Shown here: one piece after another, positions 24,633-33,588 of the stretch
Position numbering within the stretch: the stretch's first letter is position 1
Layout: every line of letters starts with the position of its first letter
Assembly (NCBI RefSeq): GCF_009865135.1
Contig: NZ_WWGH01000001.1
Span: 3,968,001-4,032,000 of the forward strand
DNA: 64,000 nt
Origin: Streptomyces sp. SID8374
Lineage (GTDB): Bacteria; Actinomycetota; Actinomycetes; Streptomycetales; Streptomycetaceae
Direction: 5' to 3'
Notes under the pieces: model-generated
Told to the model about the DNA's origin: nothing
Databases searched by the model: none
Seen by the model: the letters and a program-made list of their open reading frames with translations, nothing else
Translations under genes and position numbers: made by a program

Positions 24633-24683
24633 CCTCGCCGGTGACGGCCGGGCCTGCCTCGCCTTCGCAGCCCGCCGCGTGCC

Positions 24684-25955
24684 TCAACCCGCCTTCGCGT
24701 AGCGGCTGGTGGGCCGGGGCAGGCCCAGGTGGCCGCGGAGCGTGGTGGACGCGTACTCCGTACGGAACACCCCGCGCCGTTGCAGCTCCGGGACCAGGCC
24801 CCGGGTGATCGCCGTGAGGTCGTGCGGCAGGGCGCCCGGGCGGAGGCGGAAGCCGTCCAGGCCGGTGGAGCGCCAGTCGAGGAGGAGGTCGGCCAGTTCG
24901 GCGGGGGTGCCGGTGAAGATCTCGGCGTCCGAGGCGAGTTCGGCCCCGGCCACCTCGTCCAGGCGGGCCTTGCGGCGTGCGGCGGAGCCCGGTTCGTCGT
25001 CCAGGAAGACGATGAGGTCCGCGAAGGTGCGCAGCGGGCGTTCCACCACGTCCCGGCCGGTGCGCTCCACCGCCTCGGCGACCTGGGCGAGGATCGCCGC
25101 CGTGCCCGGCCGGTCGTGCGGGGTGACGGCGACGACGTCGGAGCTGAGCGCGGCGAACTCGTACGGGGTCGTGGCGTGCGCCAGGCTCACCACCAGCGGC
25201 TGGCCCTGGGGGGTGCGCGGGGTGATGGAGGGGCCCTTCACGCTGAAGTTCGCGCCCTGGAAGTCGATGTGGTGGACCTTGTCGCGGTCCAGGAAGCGGC
25301 CCGTCGCCGCGTCCCGTATCTCGGCTCCGTCCTCCCAGCTGTCCCAGAGCTGCCGTGCCGCCTCCACCACCTCGGCGCCCTCCGCGAACAGTGCCCGCAG
25401 CGGCTGGGAGATCAGCTCCGAGTCGGTGACGTCGTCCTCGGTGAGCTGGGGTGTGGTGCGGCGGCCGAAGTGGGCGGCGTCGGAGGCGCGGGACGAGATC
25501 TGGGGGCGCCAGCCGGCCCGGCCCTTGCTCGCGTGGTCGAGGGTGGCGATGCCGATGGCGAGGTGGAACGGTTCGGTGTGGGTGACGTTGGTGGTCGGGA
25601 CCAGGCCGATGTGCGTGGTGAGCGGGGCCAGGTGGGCGGCGAGCAGCACCGCGTCGATGCTGCCCCTGACCTGGTCGGTGCGGTCGTCGGGCAGGTGGAA
25701 GGCGGCGGACTGGAGGCCGAGCGCGTCCTCGAAGGTGACGAAGTCGATCAGGCCATGCTCGGCCTCGGCGACCAGGTCGGCCCAGTACGCGGCGTCGAGG
25801 AGTTCGCCGGGGCGGGCGCCCTCCTCGCGCCAGGCCGCCGGGTGCCAGCCCGCGCCGTCGAGGGCGACCGCCAGGTGCAGGGGGGCGCCATCGGGGGTGC
25901 CCGTGGCGGCGGCCGGGGCGCCCTTCGGGTCGGTCACGCCGGTCGTGCCGGTCAT
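24684..25955 (-). CDS. LLM-class (luciferase-like) flavin-dependent oxidoreductase
   Basis: A 423-residue bacterial-luciferase-fold protein. LLM features include DFVTFEDALGL near the first strand, IGLVPTTNVTHTEPFHLAIGIATLDHAS and GRAGWRPQ (flavin-phosphate region). ATG at 25955 has GGAGA upstream and overlaps the stop of the preceding LLM gene (ATGA). These enzymes use reduced FMN from a separate reductase to oxygenate small molecules; no reductase is encoded nearby. It is the last gene of the leftward AmCP cluster. Substrate unknown. Its C-terminal TTLRGHLGLPRP motif is shared with the upstream partner, marking them as paralogues. Confidence 0.85.
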   Translation of the reverse strand: MTGTTGVTDPKGAPAAATGTPDGAPLHLAVALDGAGWHPAAWREEGARPGELLDAAYWADLVAEAEHGLIDFVTFEDALGLQSAAFHLPDDRTDQVRGSIDAVLLAAHLAPLTTHIGLVPTTNVTHTEPFHLAIGIATLDHASKGRAGWRPQISSRASDAAHFGRRTTPQLTEDDVTDSELISQPLRALFAEGAEVVEAARQLWDSWEDGAEIRDAATGRFLDRDKVHHIDFQGANFSVKGPSITPRTPQGQPLVVSLAHATTPYEFAALSSDVVAVTPHDRPGTAAILAQVAEAVERTGRDVVERPLRTFADLIVFLDDEPGSAARRKARLDEVAGAELASDAEIFTGTPAELADLLLDWRSTGLDGFRLRPGALPHDLTAITRGLVPELQRRGVFRTEYASTTLRGHLGLPRPTSRYAKAG

Positions 25956-27454
25956 GCGGAGGTCTCCTTCTGGTCGCGCAGGGGCTGGTCGCGTACGGAT
26001 TGGTCGCGTACGGACTGGTCGCGCAGGGGCTGGTCGCGTGCGGGACGGTCGCGTACGGACTCGGCGCGCAGACGCTCGTCGCGCAGGGGCTGTCCGGGGC
26101 CGCCCCATCCGGCCGGGCGGGGTGCGGCGGACAGGCCCAGGTGGTCCCGGAGCGTCGTGCCGGTGTAGTCGTCGCGGTGGACGCCCTTCTCCTGGAGGAT
26201 CGGCACCACCCGGTCCACGAAGTCGTCCAGGCCGCCGGGCGTCAGATGGGGGACCAGGACGAAGCCGTCGGCGCCCTCGGTCTGCACGTAGTCGTCGATG
26301 GCGTCGGCGACCGTCTGCGGGCTGCCGACGAACGTCTGGCGCCCGCCCACCTCGATGACCAGCTCCCGGATGGAGAAGTTCCGCTCCTCGGCGAGCTTGC
26401 GCCACTGCCGGGCCGTCTCCGCCCGGCCCTTGCGGAAGACGGAGTGCCCCTTCAGGAAGTGGGCGTCGTCCTCGGGTTCGATGTCGGGGAGCGGGCCGTC
26501 CGGGTCGTACGCGGACAGGTCGCGGCCCCAGACCGCCTCCAGGTGGGCGATCGCGGTCTGCGGGCTGACCAGCTCGCGGCTGATCTCCTCCGCGTACGCG
26601 GCGGCCTCCTCGTCGGTGTCCGCGACGACCGCGTTGGCGGTGGGGAGGATCAGCAGATCGTCCGGGCTCCGGCCGTACTTTGCCAGGCGCCGCTTCACAT
26701 CCCGGTAGAAGTCCCGGGCCGCGTCGATCCGGTTGTGCTTGCTGAAGATGACCTCGGCGTCCGACGCGGCGAACTCCCGGCCCGCGTCGGACTCGCCGGA
26801 CTGGATGATCACCGGGTGGCCCTGCGGGCCGGGCGGGGTGGTGAAGCGGCCGGAGATGTCGAAGTGCTGGCCCCGGTGGGCGAAGCGGCCGGCCCCGGGG
26901 GCGGTGAACTCACCGGTCGCCGCATCGGCCTTCAGGTCGCCGCCCGACCAGCTGTCCCACAACTCCCTTGCCGTGGTGAGGAATTCGGCGGCCCGGGTGT
27001 AGCGGTCGGCCTCGGGGAGGAAGCCGCCCCGGCGGAAGTTCTCGCCGGTGAACGCGTCGTAGCTGGTGACCACGTTCCAGGCGGCCCGGCCGCCGCTGAG
27101 CCGGTCCAGGGTGGCGAACCGGCGCGCCACCTCGTACGGCTCGTTGAAGGTGGCGTTGACCGTGGCGGCCAGGCCCAGGTGGGTGGTGACGGCGGCCAGG
27201 GCGCTCAGCACGGTCAGGTTCTCGGGGCGTCCCGCGATGTCCAGGTCGTAGACCTGCCCCTTGTGCTCGCGCAGCCGCAGCCCTTCGGCAAGGAAGAAGA
27301 AGTCGAACTTGCCGCGTTCGATGGTCTGCGCGAGCCGGATGAAGGAGTCGATGGCTATCTGGCTCTCGGAGCGCGGGTCCGACCAGACGGTCACATTGTG
27401 GATGCCGGGCAGCTGCGCTGCGAGATGCACCTGTTTCTTGGCGGTGGCGGGCAC
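25952..27454 (-). CDS. NtaA/DszA-type FMNH2-dependent monooxygenase with repetitive C-terminal tail
   Basis: A 500-residue LLM monooxygenase of the nitrilotriacetate/dibenzothiophene monooxygenase family: FDFFFLAEGLRLRE, LGLAATVNATFNEPYEVARR, SGGRAAWNVVTSYDAFTGEN and VIIQSGESDAGREFAA are all typical. The GTG start at 27454 has GGAGGAG upstream. The enzyme core ends near TTLRDHLGLS; the last 50 residues are a run of RDQP/RDQS five-residue repeats encoded by a 15-bp DNA repeat. It likely oxygenates an amine or sulphur compound using FMNH2 and oxygen, as part of the AmCP cluster. The tail is unusual and may be dispensable. Confidence 0.87.
   Translation of the reverse strand: MPATAKKQVHLAAQLPGIHNVTVWSDPRSESQIAIDSFIRLAQTIERGKFDFFFLAEGLRLREHKGQVYDLDIAGRPENLTVLSALAAVTTHLGLAATVNATFNEPYEVARRFATLDRLSGGRAAWNVVTSYDAFTGENFRRGGFLPEADRYTRAAEFLTTARELWDSWSGGDLKADAATGEFTAPGAGRFAHRGQHFDISGRFTTPPGPQGHPVIIQSGESDAGREFAASDAEVIFSKHNRIDAARDFYRDVKRRLAKYGRSPDDLLILPTANAVVADTDEEAAAYAEEISRELVSPQTAIAHLEAVWGRDLSAYDPDGPLPDIEPEDDAHFLKGHSVFRKGRAETARQWRKLAEERNFSIRELVIEVGGRQTFVGSPQTVADAIDDYVQTEGADGFVLVPHLTPGGLDDFVDRVVPILQEKGVHRDDYTGTTLRDHLGLSAAPRPAGWGGPGQPLRDERLRAESVRDRPARDQPLRDQSVRDQSVRDQPLRDQKETSA
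25971..26090. repeat. Eight tandem 15-bp repeats in the C-terminus of the NtaA-like gene
   Basis: Eight units of exactly 15 bp, consensus TGGTCGCG-N7 on the plus strand, encode RDQPL/RDQSV/RDRPA/RAESV pentapeptides. Outer copies are more diverged than central ones. Copy number should be variable between strains. Confidence 0.85.
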
Positions 27455-27576
27455 GGTGCGGTCTCCTCCTGGGAAGTCCGGCTGTGAAAAGGTGAGTTGA
27501 AGGGGCGGTGACTTTCAGAGCGTGCCTGGGCCGGACCGCGTCTGCACAGGTCGACCGGCCCTACTTCACGAGGTGT

Positions 27577-28551
27577 TCATGCCGTGGCGACAGGCGCCGG
27601 TGCCTCTGCGGCCTCCGGCGCGGGAGCGGCGGCCGGGGTGGTGGACGGGGCCGGGGAGACGTACCGCACCTGGTTCTCGAAGGCGACCCCGTGGCTCTTC
27701 ACGTCGATGGCGATGCGGTCGCCGCCGGCGATCCGGAACCCGTCGTGGAAGCTCGCTTCGTCGGCGCCCAGGAGCACGTAGTTGACCAGCCCGGGCCGCC
27801 GTACCGCAGGGAAGGTGAACAGGTGGTCCGCCATGTCCTGGATCCGGTAGTAGAGGGCGTCGTCGCCGCAGTCGAACGGGCCCTCCCAGGCCGTCGCGCC
27901 GTCGCGGACGATGGTGACCCGGCCGGTCACCGTGCGCGGCGGCGGGCCGAGGAAGAGCCACGGGGTGAGGGCGGTGTCGCACAGCTTGCAGTACGGGTTG
28001 TAGCCCGGGTCCTGGCGGTGCAGGCCGATGTCGCACAGGTCGTTGCCGAAGGTGTAGCCGGCGTAGTGCGGGGTGCCGTCGGCGTCGTTGACGTAGACGA
28101 GGGCGATCTCCGGCTCCTCGATGAGGGCGACCGGGCGGGCCGGGACGACCAGATCCTCGCCGGGCAGCTTCACCCAGTCGCCGAACCCCTTGAAGAACCA
28201 CTTGGGCGGGGTGAACTCGCCGTCCTCCGGGGCGGTTTCGCCGCCCCACTTCTTCTTGTGCGTGCCCATGAAACCGCTCAGTAGGGCGTTGCCGGTGGCC
28301 TGCGGGAGCAGGGGCGGCAGCAGGCGCAGCTCCGGGTCCCCGGCCGTGACGACGACGGTCGCCGCACCCTCGGTGAGCGCGGCCCGCAGCGCCTCCTCCG
28401 AGCCGTCGGTGGCGATGAAGGCGGCGGCGACCTGGCCGTCCTCCACCCGGTACAGGGTCTGCTGCACGCCCTCCTCGGGGCGGCCGAAGCCGACATGGCG
28501 TGCGCCGTCGTACAGGGCCTCGAAGAGGACGGGGAGGTGGGAGTGGGGCAT
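27577..28551 (-). CDS. Fumarylacetoacetate hydrolase (FAH)-fold enzyme
   Basis: A 324-residue protein related to FAH/2-hydroxyhepta-2,4-diene-1,7-dioate isomerase enzymes: IALVYVNDADGTPHYAGYTFGND resembles the family's conserved core, and EEPEIA has the metal-ligand glutamates. A Cys cluster (YNPYCKLCDTAL) is less usual. The start at 28551 has AAGGAGTCACC upstream; an in-frame ATG at 28590 touching the upstream stop is possible. The family hydrolyses or decarboxylates beta-diketone-like or 2-oxo acids. It sits between the aminotransferase and flavin monooxygenase genes of the AmCP cluster. The C-terminus is a 30-residue Ala/Pro tail. Confidence 0.8.
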   Translation of the reverse strand: MPHSHLPVLFEALYDGARHVGFGRPEEGVQQTLYRVEDGQVAAAFIATDGSEEALRAALTEGAATVVVTAGDPELRLLPPLLPQATGNALLSGFMGTHKKKWGGETAPEDGEFTPPKWFFKGFGDWVKLPGEDLVVPARPVALIEEPEIALVYVNDADGTPHYAGYTFGNDLCDIGLHRQDPGYNPYCKLCDTALTPWLFLGPPPRTVTGRVTIVRDGATAWEGPFDCGDDALYYRIQDMADHLFTFPAVRRPGLVNYVLLGADEASFHDGFRIAGGDRIAIDVKSHGVAFENQVRYVSPAPSTTPAAAPAPEAAEAPAPVATA

Positions 28552-28589
28552 CGGTGACTCCTTCAGTACGTCGGTGAGTTGGGGTGACA

Positions 28590-29912
28590 TCAGGCGTGCG
28601 GGGCGAGAGCGGGGACCGGAGCCCCCGTGAGGTCGGCCAGGACCTCGCCGACCCGGTCGACGGACTCCCGTATCCAGGGCAGGGCGAGCGGGTCCGCCGA
28701 TTCCAGGGCCGCTGTGCGCTGCTCGGCGCTCTCGCCGTAGAAGTGGCTGGTCGCCGCGCGGATGCGCAGGGGGCGGGCGGCCTCCCCGAACGCGGTGGCG
28801 GGCAGGACGCCGACCCCGTACCGCTCGGAGAGCAGCGCGGCCAGGCCGTCGCCGCCGTGCACGCCGTGGGCTGCGGCCAGGTGCTCCCGCAGGGGCTCGA
28901 AGTCCGGGTAGAGGTAGCAGGTCGCGGCCACGGGGGCGAGCCGCGCGCCCACGGCGGTGAAGCGGGCGGCGACCGCGCGCACCACCGTCTCGTGCAGCCG
29001 CCGGCTCGCCGCGACCCGTTCGGTGACCTCCGGCGGCTCCCCGAAGGCGTACGCGGCCGCCGTCTGCACCGGCGCGGGCGGCGAGGACCAGATCTGGCTG
29101 GCGACCGCCGTGAGCCGGGTGTGCAGGGCACGCCCCAGCTCGCTGTCGGGCAGCCGGGCCACGCCCGTGCGCCAGCCGCCGAGCGCCAGGTTCTTGGTGA
29201 GGCCGGTGGTGACGACGGTCCGTTCGGGGGCGTGCAGGGCCGGGGAGACGGCGGGCTCGGAGCTGTCGTACACCAGGTCGCAGTAGATCTCGTCGGAGAC
29301 GACGACGAGGTCCAGTTCACGGGCCACCGCCGCCAACTCACCTACGGTGGCGGCCGATGCGACCGTTCCGGTGGGGTTGTCCGGGACCGTCACGACCACC
29401 GCACGCGGGTGCTGCCCGGCCGCCCGCGCGTCGGTGACCGCCTCGCGCAGCCGGTCCGGGTCGGGGACCCCGCCCTGCCCCGGACGGATCGGTACGGGGA
29501 TGGGCCGCGCCCCGACCAGCCGGGCCTGGGCGGCGTAACTCACCCAGCTCGGCACCGGCACGATCACGTCCCCGCCGATGGCCAGCAGCAGGGCGAAGAG
29601 GAGCGACTTGCTGCCGGGACCGGCCACCACGAGCCCCGGGTCGATGCCCAGGCCGCGCCGCTCCCAGTACCCGGCGACGGCGGTGCGCAGGGCGGGGGAT
29701 CCGGCGACGGAGCCGTACGCGTTCTCGTCGGCCGCCGCCGCGAGCCGGTCCCTGAGGGCGGGGAGGACGGGCAGGCCGATCTCCCCGCTCGCCATCGACA
29801 GGACCCGCTCCCCGGCCCGCCGCCGACGGGCCAGGGCCTCGTCGGCGGCGAGGGTCGCCGACATGGAGACCGGTGCGGAGACGGGTGTGGAGACCGGTGG
29901 GGGCTCTGGCAT
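28590..29912 (-). CDS. Class I/II PLP-dependent aminotransferase
   Basis: A 440-residue aspartate-aminotransferase-fold enzyme. Visible marks are GEIGLPVLP near the start, VTVPDNPTGTVAS, VSDEIYCDLVYD, and the PLP-lysine loop TGLTKNLALGGWRTG. It would transfer an amino group, usually from glutamate or alanine, to a 2-oxo acid or aldehyde. In the cluster it may do the job that class III LysJ does in AmCP lysine biosynthesis, or make the amino-acid starter; which one cannot be read from sequence. The first 20 residues contain a short PVSTPVSAPVS repeat. Its stop lies 39 bp before the FAH-like start. Confidence 0.87.
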   Translation of the reverse strand: MPEPPPVSTPVSAPVSMSATLAADEALARRRRAGERVLSMASGEIGLPVLPALRDRLAAAADENAYGSVAGSPALRTAVAGYWERRGLGIDPGLVVAGPGSKSLLFALLLAIGGDVIVPVPSWVSYAAQARLVGARPIPVPIRPGQGGVPDPDRLREAVTDARAAGQHPRAVVVTVPDNPTGTVASAATVGELAAVARELDLVVVSDEIYCDLVYDSSEPAVSPALHAPERTVVTTGLTKNLALGGWRTGVARLPDSELGRALHTRLTAVASQIWSSPPAPVQTAAAYAFGEPPEVTERVAASRRLHETVVRAVAARFTAVGARLAPVAATCYLYPDFEPLREHLAAAHGVHGGDGLAALLSERYGVGVLPATAFGEAARPLRIRAATSHFYGESAEQRTAALESADPLALPWIRESVDRVGEVLADLTGAPVPALAPHA

Positions 29913-29963
29913 GGCAAGCAGCTCCAGTGCTCGGTGTGGCGTGTGCGGTGTGGGGTGTACGGG

Positions 29964-31841
29964 TCAGGGGGCCGGGGTGGTCGTGGCGTACCGCTCCCGT
30001 AGCTCGGCCTTGCGGACCTTGCCGGTCAGGGTCTTGGGGAGCGCGGGGACGAGTTCCAGCCGGTCCGGCAGGAAGCGGTCGTCGTGGCCCGCATCCGTGA
30101 CCCGGGCCCGGATCTCCTCCAGCGTCGGACCCCGGCCGCCGCGCGGGACCACCACGGCGACGATCACGTCGCCCGTCCCGTCGGCCGCCTCCAGCCCCAC
30201 CAGCGCGGCTTCCTCCGCCCTCGGGTGGCTGCCGATCACCGCCTCCAGCTCCGTCATGGGCGCCACCCGCCCGTCCCGCAGGACCGCGTCCCGGGCCCGG
30301 CCGATGATGCGGATGCCGCCCCGGCCGTCGTCCCGGGCGAGGTCGCCGGTGTCGAACCAGCCGTCCTCGTCCAGCTCGGCCGCGAACGCCTCGGGCCGCC
30401 GGTGGTACCCCAGCGCCAGCGACGCGCCCCGCACCTTGAGCCGGCCCACGGAACCCTCGGCGCCCGGGGCCCCGTACGCCTCCGACGTCTCGATCCGGGT
30501 CTCCATGGCGTCGATCGCACGGCCGTTGCTCCGCGCCGACCAGCCCTCGGGGTCCTCGGGGCGGGTGGTGGTCACGGGGCCGTTCTCCGACATGCCCCAC
30601 AGCGAGTGGGCGCGGGCGCCGAGCGTCTCGTGGACCTCGTCCGCCAGCTCCTGGAGCACCGGCGCCGAGCCGATCACCACATGCCGCAGCGTGCTCGTCT
30701 CCCGCCGCTCGGCCCGCTGGGAGGCGGCCACATCGGCGAGGGTGGCGGGCGGCCCGTACAGCAGGGTCGCCCCGTACCGCTCCACCAGGTCGAGGAGGGC
30801 CTCGTTACGGCGTACGTCCTGGAAGGCGACCGTGCCGCCGAGCATGACCCCGGCCAGCACCCCTTGCGCGAAGCCCGAGTAGTGGACGAGGGGAGTGGAA
30901 ACGGCCGCCACCCAGCCGACGCCGTCCCCGGCCCTGTCCCCGTCACCGCCCTCGTCCTTGCCCGCCCCGAACGCGTCGACGTATCCGCGTACCGCCGAGT
31001 GCACCGTGTTCTGGCTGTGCAGCACCCCCTTGGACAGACCCGTGGTGCCGGAGGTGAACAGCACCACGAACGGGTCGTCCGCGCCGAGCGCCAGACCCTC
31101 CAGCCGGGCGGCGGCGCCTTCCCGCTCCTCCCGCTCCTCCGCCACAAAGTGCTCGTGGAAGGGGCGCGCACCCTCGGGCAGCGGGCCGTCCACCACCAAC
31201 ACGTGCTTCAGGGAAGGGAGTTCGTCCTTCAGTCGGGTGGCGATCTCCGCCAGCGGGGTGCCCGACCACTCCGGGAGCGTGATGCACACCCGGGCCTCGG
31301 TGAGCCCGAGGCGGTGGCGCAGCTCCACCTCCGTGCAGACGGGCGAGATCGGGATGATGACCGCGCCGACCCGGATGGAGGCGAAGATCAGCGGCACCAT
31401 CTCCCACCGGTTGGGCAGTTGTACGGCAACGAAGTCGCCGCGCTGGACGCCCAGTTCGAGCAGCGCCAGGGCGAACCGGTCCGTCAGGCGGTTCAGTTCG
31501 GCGTAGTCGAGGGTGTCCGTACGGGACTCCGCCACGCGCCGTCCCGCGATGGCCAGTCGGCGCGGGTGCTCCCGGGCCTGGCGGTGGAGGTCGTCGAGGA
31601 AGGTCGCCTCCCGCCACCAGCCCCGGCGGCGGTTCTCGGCGGCACGTTCTCCGTCGGTTCCGGTGCGCCCCTCCGCGCCGGCCGCCCCGGCGGAGGCCGA
31701 CTCGCGCCCCTCCACGACAGTTGCCCCGGCGGGGGCTGGCTCGCTCTCCTCCGCGACAGCCGCCCCGACGGAGCCAGGCTCGCTCTCCTCCGCGCCGGCC
31801 GCCCCCGCACGTACCGCCCGCTCCCTCGCCGCCGTACTCAT
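29964..31841 (-). CDS. AMP-forming acyl-CoA ligase / adenylating enzyme
   Basis: A 625-residue ANL-superfamily enzyme. Adenylation motifs are FTSGTTGLSKGVLHSQ (P-loop), GMSENGPVTTT, YRRPEAFA-like, DGWFDTGDLARDDGRGG and the C-terminal PKTLTGKVRK lysine. It activates a carboxylic acid as acyl-AMP and normally transfers it to CoA. The first 65 residues are an Ala/Glu/Ser low-complexity stretch of repeats like AEESEPGSVGAAV before the fold starts near RRGWWREATF. ATG at 31841 shares one base with the dehydrogenase stop (TGATG). In the cluster it may activate the product acid or a starter acid. There is no carrier protein other than the LysW homologue. Confidence 0.88.
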   Translation of the reverse strand: MSTAARERAVRAGAAGAEESEPGSVGAAVAEESEPAPAGATVVEGRESASAGAAGAEGRTGTDGERAAENRRRGWWREATFLDDLHRQAREHPRRLAIAGRRVAESRTDTLDYAELNRLTDRFALALLELGVQRGDFVAVQLPNRWEMVPLIFASIRVGAVIIPISPVCTEVELRHRLGLTEARVCITLPEWSGTPLAEIATRLKDELPSLKHVLVVDGPLPEGARPFHEHFVAEEREEREGAAARLEGLALGADDPFVVLFTSGTTGLSKGVLHSQNTVHSAVRGYVDAFGAGKDEGGDGDRAGDGVGWVAAVSTPLVHYSGFAQGVLAGVMLGGTVAFQDVRRNEALLDLVERYGATLLYGPPATLADVAASQRAERRETSTLRHVVIGSAPVLQELADEVHETLGARAHSLWGMSENGPVTTTRPEDPEGWSARSNGRAIDAMETRIETSEAYGAPGAEGSVGRLKVRGASLALGYHRRPEAFAAELDEDGWFDTGDLARDDGRGGIRIIGRARDAVLRDGRVAPMTELEAVIGSHPRAEEAALVGLEAADGTGDVIVAVVVPRGGRGPTLEEIRARVTDAGHDDRFLPDRLELVPALPKTLTGKVRKAELRERYATTTPAP

Positions 31842-32971
31842 CAGCTCTCCTTCCGGCGGGCCGCCAGCAGCTCCGGCAGCGGGTTGCCCGCGCGGGAGGC
31901 CGCGATCTCCAGCAGGTCCCGGGTGTTCTGGCGGACCCGGTCGCCGACCCAGTCGAAGACCCACGCCTTGCGCGCCTCGGCCTCCAGGTCGAACGGGACG
32001 ACCCGGGTGACGGCCAGGGCGGCAGAGGCGGCGCCGCCGATGTTGGCGATCACGCCGGGGACCAGACCGGCCCCCGAGGCGGCCACCTTCTCCTTGGCCG
32101 CCGCGCTGGAGGCGAGGTTGGCGCCCTCCACCACCAGGCCGGCCCGCAGCCGGTGGGCGTTCTCGGCGTTGATCGCGTACTTCTGCGCGGCCAGGATCAG
32201 GATGTCCGCGTCCACGTCCAGCCAGGCGTCGGGTTCGGCGGAGAGCGTGACGTTCTGCGGGAGCCGGGTGCGGTCGATGGCCCCGAACTGGTCGGTGATG
32301 GCGACGAGTTCGGCCACCGGCAGCCGGTCCGCGCTGATGGTGCCCCGCACGTCCGCGACGCCGACGACGATGTGCCCCCGGTCCTCCAGGAACCGCGCCA
32401 CCGCCCGGCCCACCGCGCCGAACCCCTGCACCACGACCCGGGCTGGTTCGGTGCGGCCGCTCGCCTCCAGGGCGGTGATCGCGGCGACGCCGACACCGTG
32501 GCCGGTGGCGTCGATCAGGGGCTCGTAGTACGTACGCCAGTCGATCGGCATGTCCGGGGCGCCGAGCCGGTAGCGGGGGTCGTACTTCGCCTCCTCGAAG
32601 AAGACGGCCCGGTCGGCGGGGGTGACGCCCATGTCGATGCCGAGGTGGATACCGCCGTGCAGGAGCGGCTTCACCGTGCGGCCGAAGGTGCGGAAGGTCT
32701 CCTCGCGGGCCGCGCCCTCGGAGTTCGTACCGTCGGCGACGATCCCGGCCTTGGCGCCGCCGATGCGCAGCCCCGCCAGGGTGAACTTCTCGGTCATGTC
32801 CCGGGCCAGGCCCGCGACTTCCTCCTCGGTGACCCCCGTGGTCATCCGGGTGCCGCCCATCGCCAGGCCGTCGACGAGCGTGTCGATGACCACCCATCCC
32901 TTGATGGCGCCGCCGCTGCCGTTGAGGTGGACGGTGAGGGCGGGGTCCTGCGGTTCTTCCAGAGCGCTCAT
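31841..32971 (-). CDS. Glu/Leu/Phe/Val-type amino acid dehydrogenase
   Basis: A 376-residue NAD(P)-dependent amino acid dehydrogenase. The catalytic-Lys region reads LRIGGAKAGIVAD, and the Rossmann domain begins ARVVVQGFGAVGRAVARFL. It interconverts an amino acid and its 2-oxo acid with ammonia. As it lies inside the AmCP cluster directly after the amidotransferase gene, it may supply a nitrogen group or set the oxo-acid level. It is shorter than hexameric GdhA (about 445) and nearer Leu/Phe dehydrogenases (about 360), but the residues that choose the substrate cannot be judged by eye. Confidence 0.87.
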   Translation of the reverse strand: MSALEEPQDPALTVHLNGSGGAIKGWVVIDTLVDGLAMGGTRMTTGVTEEEVAGLARDMTEKFTLAGLRIGGAKAGIVADGTNSEGAAREETFRTFGRTVKPLLHGGIHLGIDMGVTPADRAVFFEEAKYDPRYRLGAPDMPIDWRTYYEPLIDATGHGVGVAAITALEASGRTEPARVVVQGFGAVGRAVARFLEDRGHIVVGVADVRGTISADRLPVAELVAITDQFGAIDRTRLPQNVTLSAEPDAWLDVDADILILAAQKYAINAENAHRLRAGLVVEGANLASSAAAKEKVAASGAGLVPGVIANIGGAASAALAVTRVVPFDLEAEARKAWVFDWVGDRVRQNTRDLLEIAASRAGNPLPELLAARRKES

Positions 32972-33024
32972 GACGAAATCCCTGTTCTGTCAGGTGCGTG
33001 GGGCAGATGTGTAAAGGGGGCGGA

Positions 33025-33588
33025 TCACTGGTAGAGCTGTGCGAAGCCCCGCAGGATCTCCAGGCCGTCCTTGCGGAACTCCAGGTGGGCCTGCGCGCCG
33101 TGGATCCGGCCGTCGTCCGAGCGCAGGAACTCCACGGGCGCGTGCTCGGAGCGGCCGATGGAGCGGTAGCCCGCCGGGGCCTCCTGGAGGTAGAGGGTGT
33201 GCCGGTGGAAGACGGTGACCGTGGGCTTCACGTAGGTGAAGAGCGGCTCCTCCGTGTCCACCCGCACCTCGTAGCCGCCGACCCGCTGCGGCCCCTCCGC
33301 GAGGCGGCCGCCGGCCGCGACGGCGAGGATCTGCATCCCGCCGCAGATGCCGAAGACCGGCACGTCCGTGGTCGTCACCAGGTCGATCAGGGGCTTGTAG
33401 AACGCGCTGTCGTACGCGCGCACCTTGGTGCCGCTCAGCACGATGGCCTGGTAGCGGCCGTCCACCCGGGCGGGTACGGACGCGGCGTCGACGGCCTCCG
33501 TGTCCGAGCCCAACTCTTCTAAGCGCGAGCGGAGTTGCTTGAGCGACAGCGTTCCGTTGTTGACGACCAGCACACGGGATCTGCTCAT
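33025..33588 (-). CDS. Class I glutamine amidotransferase-like hydrolase
   Basis: A 187-residue class I GATase domain with the full triad: Cys82 in the nucleophile elbow FGICGGMQILA, and His168 and Glu170 in GAQAHLEF. No synthase domain is attached and no obvious partner synthase lies next to it. Its 4-nt overlap with the lysZ-like gene ties it to carrier-protein chemistry. Related free-standing proteins such as PuuD cut gamma-glutamyl amide bonds. As AmCP substrates hang on the carrier's C-terminal Glu side chain, one inferred role is release of product from the carrier; supply of ammonia from glutamine is the alternative. Confidence 0.85.
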   Translation of the reverse strand: MSRSRVLVVNNGTLSLKQLRSRLEELGSDTEAVDAASVPARVDGRYQAIVLSGTKVRAYDSAFYKPLIDLVTTTDVPVFGICGGMQILAVAAGGRLAEGPQRVGGYEVRVDTEEPLFTYVKPTVTVFHRHTLYLQEAPAGYRSIGRSEHAPVEFLRSDDGRIHGAQAHLEFRKDGLEILRGFAQLYQ

